Assembly (NCBI GenBank): GCA_947384095.1
Contig: CANDFU010000163.1
Span: 1 to 5,179 of the forward strand
Reading direction: 5' to 3'
Length of the DNA stretch: 5,179 nt
Source of the DNA: an uncultured Roseburia sp.
Lineage (GTDB): Bacteria; Bacillota; Clostridia; Lachnospirales; Lachnospiraceae
Below, piece by piece: positions 1-5,179 of the stretch (position 1 is the stretch's first letter; the number at the start of each line of letters is the position of its first letter). A program made the position numbers and the translations under genes. The notes below the pieces were generated by a model. It did not search any database. It worked only from the letters and a program-made list of their open reading frames with translations, and was not told where the DNA came from.

Positions 1-47
1 GAGATGACGAGAGGTGACTGGAGTTCAGACGTGTGCTCTTCCGATCT
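1..47 (+). other. Illumina sequencing adapter (non-genomic contig end)
   Basis: Bases 14-47 match the 34-base TruSeq Read 2 / index adapter exactly as I remember it, starting GTGACTGGAGTTCAGACGTG and ending CTCTTCCGATCT. Bases 1-5 (GAGAT) are the end of the P7 flow-cell primer, and bases 6-13 (GACGAGAG) sit exactly where the 8-base i7 index belongs. This is untrimmed library sequence assembled onto the contig end, not part of the genome. Genomic sequence starts at base 48. Reading through it adds the artefact peptide GDWSSDVCSSDL to the neighbouring ORF. Confidence 0.98.
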
Positions 48-48
48 C

Positions 49-258
49 GTGCCCGGCGCACAGCCGGAACGGTTTGTAGAAAATGCCATATCAACCGCGT
101 CGGGGAGAAAACGGGTAATTCTGCTGGCGCATGACAGAACGGCGGGCACGGCGCAGTGCATTACGGGGCTGCTGAACGCGTTTCCGGATTACCGTATGGA
201 ACGGATAACTTCCGGAACAAAGCCGGTACAGTTTGTACGGCCCTGGGCGGCCGATTGA
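49..258 (+). CDS. C-terminal fragment, probable polysaccharide deacetylase family protein (5' truncated by contig end)
   Basis: About 69 genomic codons remain, ending in TGA at 256-258. The apparent ATG at base 4 lies in the adapter, so the true start is off the contig. The fragment has the layout of the last part of a NodB/CE4 polysaccharide deacetylase: a helix (FVENAISTASGRK), a hydrophobic strand running into a His-Asp pair (VILLAHD, His at 130-132), a helix (TAQCITGLLNAF), then an R-M-E-R-I strand and a PVQF tail. In that family the LLxHD strand supplies a conserved active-site histidine, and the enzymes remove acetyl groups from peptidoglycan or other polysaccharides, usually outside the cell. 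The zinc-binding motifs that would prove the assignment are missing. The gene is separated from spoIIE by a terminator, so it is probably a separate transcription unit. Confidence 0.6.
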   Translation: MPGAQPERFVENAISTASGRKRVILLAHDRTAGTAQCITGLLNAFPDYRMERITSGTKPVQFVRPWAAD

Positions 259-309
259 GAGAAGGCTTATAACCTGTGTTTATGCCAGGTTATAGGCTTC
301 TTTTTCTTT
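259..309 (+). terminator. Rho-independent terminator of the truncated upstream gene
   Basis: The left arm 261-276 (GAAGGCTTATAACCTG) pairs with the right arm 286-300 (CAGGTTATAGGCTTC). There are 9 uninterrupted base pairs next to a 9-base loop, then a small bulge with a C-G pair and a G-U wobble, then 4 more pairs. A T-rich run (TTTTTCTTT, 301-309) follows immediately. The hairpin starts three bases after the stop codon. It has no matching T-run on the opposite strand, so it should work only in the + direction. It insulates spoIIE from upstream transcription. Confidence 0.9.
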
Positions 310-370
310 AAGCTCTTAAAAAGCATGACGTTTTTCAAAATCCCTGAAACAGACAAACGGAACGGAATTT

Positions 371-377
371 TGGCGAA
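371..377 (+). promoter_or_regulatory. Candidate Spo0A box upstream of the spoIIE promoter
   Basis: TGGCGAA matches the Spo0A-box consensus TGNCGAA at every position and lies in an A/T-rich setting (TTTTGGCGAAAAG). It is 25 bases upstream of the -35 hexamer, about 70 bases before the inferred transcription start. A 7-base degenerate match is weak alone; the support comes from its position before spoIIE, a known direct Spo0A target in Bacillus. Confidence 0.55.
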
Positions 378-402
378 AAGTTTTTAAAATCGGGTCCCTG
401 CT

Positions 403-435
403 TTGACAAACATTTTTTCGTCGTGATCTTATAAT
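403..435 (+). promoter_or_regulatory. spoIIE promoter, sigma-A type with 21-bp spacer (Spo0A-activated class)
   Basis: A perfect -35 hexamer TTGACA (403-408) and a perfect -10 hexamer TATAAT (430-435) are separated by 21 bases, about four more than the normal 17. Promoters of this kind are poor for sigma-A RNA polymerase alone. The B. subtilis spoIIE and spoIIG promoters have the same over-long spacing (21-22 bp from memory) and need phosphorylated Spo0A. Transcription should start near base 442, leaving a leader of about 55 bases. The -35 overlaps TGACAAA (404-410), one mismatch from a Spo0A box. Confidence 0.8.
417..423 (-). promoter_or_regulatory. Possible Spo0A box inside the promoter spacer (one mismatch)
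   Basis: TTCGTCG on the + strand reads CGACGAA on the - strand, one mismatch from TGNCGAA. It lies between the -35 and -10 elements of the spoIIE promoter. It could be an extra Spo0A contact or chance; a 6-of-7 match in A/T-rich DNA is not strong. Confidence 0.3.
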
Positions 436-483
436 CAGACGCACTTGCAGAACAAAACAGGTGTGGCTGCAGAAAAAGAAAAG

Positions 484-488
484 AGGAG
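484..488 (+). promoter_or_regulatory. Ribosome binding site that fixes the spoIIE start
   Basis: AGGAG lies within AAGAGGAG, eight bases before the ATG at 497. This supports ATG-497 over the in-frame GTG at 461, which has no purine-rich site at the right distance and would add 12 residues (MWLQKKKRGDGK) made by translating this very site. Confidence 0.85.
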
Positions 489-496
489 ATGGAAAA

Positions 497-2344
497 ATGA
501 AGAAAACAGGATGGAGACAAATGATACTGGGAGCGTTGGGCGGCGTGACGTGCGGCCTGAATGTGATGGGATGTTATCCGCTGGCGCCGGCCTATTTTGC
601 GGCGCTGTATCTGGAAAACGTCAGCGGAATATTTCTCCTGGGATGCATGTACATAGGAATGGCGGTTTTTATGCCGCTTACGGCAGCAGTAAAATATGCG
701 CTGGCGCTTCTCGTTTCCGCAGGAAGCATCAGGATTGTCATATGGGCGAATGAAGGCTGTCCGGCATTTATGGCCGGTCTCCTGACGGCCGTATCCACGG
801 TGATTCTTTCGTTTGGCGGAAGCCTTCTGGAGTGGCGGGATCAGCCGGAAGCCGCCGCAGTATTGCTGGAGGGCGCTTTCGTGTTCGGAGCGGTAATTAT
901 TTTAAACCGTCTGCTGCATGCGGCGATGGAGTGGAAACCACAGGAATATGGAAAAGAGGAGATCATAAAAGAGCGGGGAAACGGGGAAAAGCTTAAAAAT
1001 TACGCGGAATCTTTTCAGGGGCTGTCACAGATTTTCCAGTCGATGAGCATTAGGCGAAGCCAGTACGGCGCGGACGAGCTCGGAGCGATTCAGAATGAAC
1101 TGACAGGAAAAATGTGTGCGTCCTGTGACTCCTGCGCGGTCTGCTGGGAGCGGGACAATGCGCCGCTTTACGGTGTCCTTTCCCAGATGCTGTCTTCTAT
1201 CCGGCGCGAGGGCATCCCGGGGGAAGCTGAGAAAGAGGAGCTGGGACAGTACTGCAAGAGGAGCAGGGACATGGTGGAGGAGGCGGTACATGTGTTTGAG
1301 CGCGTCAATCTGAACCGGGCCTGGTATAACCGTCTTCTTGAAAACAGGCAGGTGATTGCGGAACAGCTCGACGCGATGGCCTATATTATGCAGGATTGCG
1401 CCAGGGAAGAACGGATACTGGATGTGCAGGAAAAGCACGCTCTGGCCCAGATCCGTTATCGGGCGAAAGAGAGTGGAATCGTAATTGAGGATATGCATCT
1501 GATCGAGACCGTCGAGGGACATTTGAAACTTTCCGCTGTCCTTCGGAGTAAAATGGGAGGGTGTGTCGCCGCAAAGACATTTCTGGCGGCAGTTTCAGCT
1601 GCGCTGAATAAGAAAATGCGTATGGCGGCGGATGCACGGACATTTATCGCGAAAGAGGCTTCTGCTTTTCAGCTGTATGAAGATACGGAATACCGCAACG
1701 TGCAGGGGATTGCGAGGATGAAAAAAGATGGGGCGCAGATTTCCGGAGACAATTTTTCATTTCTTGAACTGGAGCGGGGCGAGCTTCTGATGGGGCTCTC
1801 GGACGGTATGGGTTCCGGAAGTACGGCGTGCAAGGAGAGCGAGATGGTGCTTGATCTGGTGGAGCGTTTTCTGGAAGCGGGATTTTCCGTTGAGACGGCG
1901 GTGCGCATGATGAATTCTGCCATGGTAATGAAGGGGGAGGACGATCTTTATTCCACCGTGGACTTATGCAGGATCAATCTGTACAGCGGGATGGCAAAGC
2001 TGTACAAAATCGGGGCCGCGGCGACGTTTATCAAGCGTCCGGACGGGGTGGAATGTATCGCGTCGGGCAGCCTTCCGGTGGGCGCGAAGGCCCAGGTGGA
2101 GATTGAAATGCAGGAAGTATCGCTGAAAAACGGGGATTTTGTTGTCATGGTAACGGATGGTGTGCTAGAATATCTGCATGTGCCAAAGCCGGAAGAGACG
2201 ATGCAGGAGATGATCGGGAGTATAAAGACGAACAATCCGGGGATTCTCGCAAAGAGGATTATGGAACGGGTCATGCTTTTTACCGGCGGCAGGGCACAGG
2301 ATGATATGACAGTGCTGGCGGCCTGTATATGGGAGAAGGCATAA
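497..2344 (+). CDS. spoIIE: Stage II sporulation protein E, PP2C-type serine phosphatase
   Basis: SpoIIE dephosphorylates the anti-anti-sigma factor SpoIIAA, which frees sigma-F in the forespore; in Bacillus it also associates with FtsZ at the polar septum. The protein is 615 residues. Residues 9-136 are hydrophobic, with about five membrane segments (roughly 9-25, 43-63, 65-83, 90-111, 119-136). Residues 140-410 form a soluble middle region with a C-X2-C-X2-C-X2-C cluster (Cys207, 210, 213, 216). The PP2C domain fills 410-615: SGDNFSF from 416, SDGMGSG 435-441, TDG with Asp554, and DDMT 602-605. Asp436, Asp554 and Asp602/603 match the metal-binding aspartates of B. subtilis SpoIIE, so catalysis looks intact. 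The family is usually about 800 residues with ten membrane segments, so this one has a much reduced membrane domain. The ATG start is set by AGGAG eight bases upstream. A Spo0A-type promoter precedes the gene. Confidence 0.96.
   Translation: MKKTGWRQMILGALGGVTCGLNVMGCYPLAPAYFAALYLENVSGIFLLGCMYIGMAVFMPLTAAVKYALALLVSAGSIRIVIWANEGCPAFMAGLLTAVSTVILSFGGSLLEWRDQPEAAAVLLEGAFVFGAVIILNRLLHAAMEWKPQEYGKEEIIKERGNGEKLKNYAESFQGLSQIFQSMSIRRSQYGADELGAIQNELTGKMCASCDSCAVCWERDNAPLYGVLSQMLSSIRREGIPGEAEKEELGQYCKRSRDMVEEAVHVFERVNLNRAWYNRLLENRQVIAEQLDAMAYIMQDCAREERILDVQEKHALAQIRYRAKESGIVIEDMHLIETVEGHLKLSAVLRSKMGGCVAAKTFLAAVSAALNKKMRMAADARTFIAKEASAFQLYEDTEYRNVQGIARMKKDGAQISGDNFSFLELERGELLMGLSDGMGSGSTACKESEMVLDLVERFLEAGFSVETAVRMMNSAMVMKGEDDLYSTVDLCRINLYSGMAKLYKIGAAATFIKRPDGVECIASGSLPVGAKAQVEIEMQEVSLKNGDFVVMVTDGVLEYLHVPKPEETMQEMIGSIKTNNPGILAKRIMERVMLFTGGRAQDDMTVLAACIWEKA
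2142..2171 (+). promoter_or_regulatory. Candidate internal sigma-A promoter in the 3' end of spoIIE, driving tilS-hpt-ftsH
   Basis: TTGTCA (2142-2147, 5 of 6 to consensus) and TAGAAT (2166-2171, 5 of 6) are separated by 18 bases, with a TG one base before the -10 (TGC-TAGAAT), the extended -10 signature. It lies in the spoIIE reading frame, over codons for VVM...VLEY, and its -10 uses CTA, an uncommon leucine codon in this window. The start would be near base 2178, about 236 bases before tilS. It would let the growth genes be expressed without Spo0A. Prediction only. Confidence 0.45.
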
Positions 2345-2413
2345 AAACGGCAGCGGCAGGGAGAGCAGGCAGGATGAGCCATAGACAAAGGGCGGAAGAA
2401 CAGGCGGGGAAAT

Positions 2414-3928
2414 ATGACGGAGCGGATATGGGAATGGATGGAACAGGAAAAAATGATTGAGGCGGGAGATCTGGTAATCGCAGGCGTCTCCGGGGGGGCA
2501 GACTCTGTGTATCTCCTGCTATGCCTGCTGGAATATCGGAAAAAAATCAATTTTGCCGTCCGTGCCGTCCATGTGGAGCACGGGATTCGTGGGGAGGAAA
2601 GTCTGCGGGACGCCCGTTTTGTGAGGGAACTGTGTGAGAAGAAGCAGGTATCCTGCCGGGTTTATCATGTAGATGTCCCACGCTGTGCGCGGGAAGGGGG
2701 CATGGGGCTGGAAGAGGCGGCGCGTGCCCTGCGCTATGACTGTTACGGAAAGGAGGCGGTGCGGTGCGCCCGGCAGAAGATGCAGGGAAAAGGCCGGATC
2801 CGGATCGCGCTTGCCCATCATGCCAATGACAATGCGGAAACGATGCTTTTCAGGATGATACGTGGAAGCGGCATCCGGGGGCTTGGGGGAATGCGGGCAA
2901 AGCGCCCGTTTGAGGATGGCGGATATCGTGCCCCGGGTTTACGGCAGGAGGCGGGGAGCTTATCGGATGTCATGATTATCCGTCCTCTGCTGCGGTGTCT
3001 GCGCAGCGATATCGAGGCGGAGCTCGCCGCGCGCGGGCAGACATATTGTCGGGACAGTACCAACTTTAGCACGGACTGCAGCAGGAATTATCTGAGACAT
3101 CGCGTTATGCCGGAGCTTGAAAAAATGAACGGCCGCGCAGTCTTCCATATGGCCCGGAGTGCCGAAATACTGCAGGAGACGGCGGCGTACCTGGAAGGAC
3201 AGGCGGAGGAACTGACGCCGCGCGTGTGTAAAAGCAGCCAGGGAGATATTCTGATAAAAGAGGCAGAGCTGAGAAAATGTGCGCCGCTGCTGCAGAGGGA
3301 GCTGGTGCACCGTGCGCTGGAACGTGTGGCGGGCAATGGGAGCGATATCGGAAGTGTCCATGTCGGCGCGGTCATGGAATTGTTTTCACTTCAGACAGGG
3401 CGCAGCAGGAATCTGCCATACCGTGTGTGTGCAAAGCGCGTTTATGAAGGAGTCTGTCTCACAGGGCGCAGGGAGGAGGCGCAGGGAGGAGGCGCGTATG
3501 AAGTGACGCCGGAGCTCCTTTTTCTGGCCGGACAGGGTGAGAGAGTTTCCATTTCCCTGCCGGACGGGGAAATCCGGTTCCGGGTCTTTCCGTTTTTGGG
3601 GAAAATGGACGAAATTCCGAAAAAAAAGTATACGAAGTGGCTGAGTTATGATAAAATGAAAGGTGGATTACAGATTCGAAACCGCAAAGCCGGTGATTTT
3701 CTGCTGATCGATGAGGACGGACATAAAAAAAAGCTGAAAAAGTATTTTGTGGAAGAAAAGATTCCGGGCGACAAAAGAGACAGCGTATGGCTTATCGCGG
3801 ACGGGGCACACATCGCATGGGTTGTGGGCGGACGGATCAGCTCAGACTGTAAAATCGGAGAACACACAGGAAAAATATTAGAAATACAAATTACTGGAGG
3901 AAGCTATCATGAAGATCAGAAAGATTAA
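2414..3928 (+). CDS. tilS: tRNA(Ile)-lysidine synthetase
   Basis: TilS uses ATP and lysine to convert cytidine 34 of the CAU-anticodon tRNA-Ile into lysidine, so that this tRNA reads AUA and is charged with isoleucine. It is cytoplasmic and normally essential. The 504-residue protein has the N-type ATP pyrophosphatase P-loop SGGADS (26-31), HVEHGIRG (53-60), HHANDNAET (135-143), RPLL (190-193) and RNYLR (224-228), which together define the catalytic domain. A central helical region follows, and then the TilS C-terminal tRNA-binding domain with IRNRKAGD (421-428) and KKLKKYF (439-445). Length is at the high end of normal. The ATG is the only in-frame start after a stop at 2375-2377, preceded by a modest GGCGGGGA site. 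The gene lies 69 bases after spoIIE with no terminator between, and its end overlaps hpt by 20 bases. A 13-bp tandem repeat and two 8-A runs lie in the coding sequence. Confidence 0.96.
   Translation: MTERIWEWMEQEKMIEAGDLVIAGVSGGADSVYLLLCLLEYRKKINFAVRAVHVEHGIRGEESLRDARFVRELCEKKQVSCRVYHVDVPRCAREGGMGLEEAARALRYDCYGKEAVRCARQKMQGKGRIRIALAHHANDNAETMLFRMIRGSGIRGLGGMRAKRPFEDGGYRAPGLRQEAGSLSDVMIIRPLLRCLRSDIEAELAARGQTYCRDSTNFSTDCSRNYLRHRVMPELEKMNGRAVFHMARSAEILQETAAYLEGQAEELTPRVCKSSQGDILIKEAELRKCAPLLQRELVHRALERVAGNGSDIGSVHVGAVMELFSLQTGRSRNLPYRVCAKRVYEGVCLTGRREEAQGGGAYEVTPELLFLAGQGERVSISLPDGEIRFRVFPFLGKMDEIPKKKYTKWLSYDKMKGGLQIRNRKAGDFLLIDEDGHKKKLKKYFVEEKIPGDKRDSVWLIADGAHIAWVVGGRISSDCKIGEHTGKILEIQITGGSYHEDQKD
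3465..3495 (+). repeat. 13-bp tandem direct repeat (2.4 copies) inside tilS
   Basis: GGCGCAGGGAGGA occurs at 3465-3477 and again, identical, at 3478-3490, followed by a partial third copy GGCGC (3491-3495). The unit is not a multiple of three, so the two copies are read in different frames, giving about residues 351-361 (GRREEAQGGGA). This looks like a flexible linker between the central region and the C-terminal domain. Gain or loss of one unit would shift the reading frame. Confidence 0.9.
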
Positions 3929-4439
3929 CGTTCATCTCACGGAAGAAGAGGTTGATGCAAGGATCAGAGAACTGGGGGCGCAGATCAGTTCGGACTGCGG
4001 CGGAGAGCCGCTTTGCCTTATCTGCATTTTAAAGGGTTCTATCTTTTTTACCTGTGAGCTGGCAAAGCGGATTACAGCGCCGGTAGAGCTTGATTTTATG
4101 TCGGTTTCCAGTTATGGGGCAGGGACGTCTTCCAGCGGCAGCGTCGAGATCAGGAAAGATCTTGACGGCAGCATTGAAGGGAAAAATGTCCTGCTGGTTG
4201 AGGATATCATTGATTCCGGAAGAACACTCCATTGTCTGCTTGATCTTTTAAAAAAGAGAAATCCAAAGAGCTTAAGGCTCTGCACGCTTCTGGACAAACC
4301 GGACCGCAGGGTAGTGGATGTTGCAGTGGATTATGTGGGTTTTGAGATTCCGGATCAGTTTGTGGTGGGTTACGGGCTGGATTATGACCAGAAATATCGG
4401 AATCTGCCTTATATTGGATTTGTGGAGACAGAGGAATAA
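3909..4439 (+). CDS. hpt: Hypoxanthine(-guanine) phosphoribosyltransferase
   Basis: This purine-salvage enzyme joins hypoxanthine or guanine to PRPP, giving IMP or GMP and pyrophosphate, in the cytoplasm. The 176-residue length is normal for the bacterial type I enzyme. Visible motifs are LKGS (41-44, pyrophosphate loop), SSYG (67-70, start of the flexible active-site loop), VEDIIDSGRTL (97-107, the PRPP-binding signature with the acidic pair Glu98-Asp99), LDKPDRR, and VGFEIPDQFVVGYGLDY (143-159, purine-binding side). The ATG is preceded by GGAGG (3896-3900) eight bases upstream, inside the end of tilS. The 20-base overlap with tilS suggests translational coupling. The tilS-hpt-ftsH order is conserved across Firmicutes; in B. 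subtilis, TilS and HprT have been reported to act together as activators of ftsH. Xanthine phosphoribosyltransferase is unlikely given the signature and the neighbours. Confidence 0.95.
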   Translation: MKIRKINVHLTEEEVDARIRELGAQISSDCGGEPLCLICILKGSIFFTCELAKRITAPVELDFMSVSSYGAGTSSSGSVEIRKDLDGSIEGKNVLLVEDIIDSGRTLHCLLDLLKKRNPKSLRLCTLLDKPDRRVVDVAVDYVGFEIPDQFVVGYGLDYDQKYRNLPYIGFVETEE

Positions 4440-4444
4440 AGGAG
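4438..4444 (+). promoter_or_regulatory. Ribosome binding site that fixes the TTG start of ftsH
   Basis: AAAGGAG overlaps the hpt stop codon (TAA, 4437-4439) and ends seven bases before TTG at 4452. The in-frame stop at 4437-4439 and the absence of any ATG or GTG before the first membrane segment make TTG-4452 the only sensible start. Confidence 0.85.
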
Positions 4445-4451
4445 AAGCGGA

Positions 4452-5179
4452 TTGAATAACAGGAGAAACAGTTACAGAGGATTTGGAATATATCTGATAC
4501 TGATACTGGCCGTGATCGGCGTGTGGTATTGGATGGATGGAAATACGGCGGCAAATTCTTATTCCAGGGCACAATTTGACGCCGCGCTCGCAGAAGGAAA
4601 AATCGCGCAGGTGCGGATTGTTCCGAACCGCGAGATGCCCACGGGCAATCTCTATGTCACGCTCCGCGGCGGAGAGACGCAGACGCTTACGGTCAGCGAC
4701 GTGAATGAGATTGAAGAGTATATGCGGGGAGCTGATTTCCTGAATTATACGGTGGAAAATCCACCTGCAGAGAGCTGGCTTCTGGCGTTGCTGCCGTATC
4801 TGATTATTTTTGCGGCGATGTTCATCTTCTTTATGATTATGACGAACCAGGCGGCGGCCAATTCCGGCGGCGGGAGCAAGATGATGAATTTCGGGAAGAG
4901 CCGCGCGCGGCTGATGACAGAAGAGCTGGTTAAGCAGGTGACGTTTGCCAGTGTGGCCGGTCTTAAAGAAGAGAAAGAAGAGTTGGCGGAAATTGTGGAT
5001 TTTCTGCGCGCGCCAAAGAAATATACCAGGCTCGGCGCCAGGATTCCGAAAGGTGTGCTCCTGGTGGGGCCTCCGGGAACCGGAAAGACGCTTCTGGCCA
5101 AGGCGATTGCTGGCGAGGCGGGCGTGCCGTTTTTTAGTATTTCGGGCTCTGATTTCGTCGAGATGTTTGTCGGCGTCGG
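4452..5179 (+). CDS. ftsH: ATP-dependent zinc metalloprotease FtsH (5' part, runs off the window)
   Basis: FtsH is a hexameric AAA+ protease of the cytoplasmic membrane that extracts and degrades misfolded membrane proteins and some regulators; in B. subtilis it is also needed for sporulation. About 242 codons are present. Residues 11-27 form the first membrane segment, about 33-105 the small extracytoplasmic domain, and 109-130 ([20 protein letters not shown]) the second. The linker ([19 protein letters not shown]) and the [15 protein letters not shown] start of the AAA domain follow. Walker A is GPPGTGKT at 206-213, and the substrate-gripping pore loop FVG is at 239-241. Walker B, the SRH and the HEXXH zinc site lie beyond the window. 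It starts with TTG, supported by AAAGGAG seven bases upstream; the next in-frame ATG (4533) would remove the first membrane segment. It lies 12 bases after hpt and probably shares its transcript. Confidence 0.96.
   Translation, partial: MNNRRNSYRGFGIYLILILAVIGVWYWMDGNTAANSYSRAQFDAALAEGKIAQVRIVPNREMPTGNLYVTLRGGETQTLTVSDVNEIEEYMRGADFLNYTVENPPAESWLLALLPYLIIFAAMFIFFMIMTNQAAANSGGGSKMMNFGKSRARLMTEELVKQVTFASVAGLKEEKEELAEIVDFLRAPKKYTRLGARIPKGVLLVGPPGTGKTLLAKAIAGEAGVPFFSISGSDFVEMFVGV

Noticed and set aside
445..471. Possible hairpin in the spoIIE leader (TGCAG and CTGCA separated by about 16 bases)
   Set aside because: Only about five base pairs with a large loop; unlikely to be stable or regulatory.
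461..496. GTG at 461 as an upstream start for spoIIE
   Set aside because: No ribosome site at a suitable distance, and the added residues are a translation of the real AGGAG region; ATG-497 fits the site spacing and the expected N-terminus.
489..500. Three-codon ORF ATG-GAA-AAA-TGA whose stop overlaps the spoIIE start (ATGA)
   Set aside because: Its ATG directly abuts the ribosome site, too close for initiation; most likely chance from an A/G-rich leader.
445..753. 102-codon open frame overlapping the start of spoIIE
   Set aside because: It is an out-of-frame shadow of spoIIE; spoIIE has clear domain motifs and a ribosome site, this has neither.
2374..2460. 28-residue ORF (ATG at 2374) spanning the spoIIE-tilS gap and the tilS start
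   Set aside because: Only a weak GCAGG-type site, no recognisable protein features, and most of it lies in another frame of tilS; not distinguishable from chance.
1948..2550. 200-codon open frame on the minus strand opposite spoIIE and tilS
   Set aside because: Ser/Pro/Arg-rich antisense reading with no domain signature, spanning two genes with solid motifs; typical antisense shadow.
1..5179. CRISPR arrays, tRNA or rRNA genes, insertion sequences, defence or mobile modules
   Set aside because: None seen on reading both strands; apart from the gene end at the left edge, the window is a conserved sporulation and housekeeping cluster.

Overview
The window is the end of an assembled contig from a spore-forming member of the Clostridia. 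A Lachnospiraceae-like organism is my best guess, from the roughly balanced base composition, the short-membrane-domain SpoIIE and the style of the protein sequences. It carries a conserved Firmicutes gene cluster: the sporulation phosphatase gene spoIIE, then tilS, hpt and the 5' part of ftsH, all on the + strand. Bacillus subtilis has the same order, but with two genes (yabS, yabT) between spoIIE and tilS that are absent here.

Layout. Bases 1-47 are not genomic. They are an Illumina P7-side adapter: the tail of P7, an 8-base index and the Read 2 primer sequence. Bases 49-258 are the 3' end of a truncated gene, probably a polysaccharide deacetylase, closed by a strong intrinsic terminator (259-309). 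Bases 310-496 hold no gene; they form the spoIIE control region. Its -35 and -10 hexamers are near consensus but 21 bp apart, with Spo0A-box-like sequences around them, which is the architecture of a Spo0A-activated sigma-A promoter. spoIIE runs 497-2344, tilS 2414-3928, hpt 3909-4439 (overlapping tilS by 20 bases), and ftsH starts at a TTG at 4452 and runs off the end.

How the genes work together. SpoIIE is the membrane PP2C phosphatase that activates sigma-F in the forespore. TilS (tRNA-Ile lysidine formation), HPRT (purine salvage) and FtsH (membrane AAA+ protease) are needed during growth. No terminator separates spoIIE from tilS, so sporulation read-through is likely. A sigma-A-like promoter inside the 3' end of spoIIE (2142-2171) could supply the growth genes when Spo0A is inactive.

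I see no undescribed biological system. The points most worth checking are the adapter-derived false N-terminus, the 21-bp-spacer promoter, the internal promoter, the compact SpoIIE with its four-cysteine cluster, and slippage-prone repeats inside tilS.
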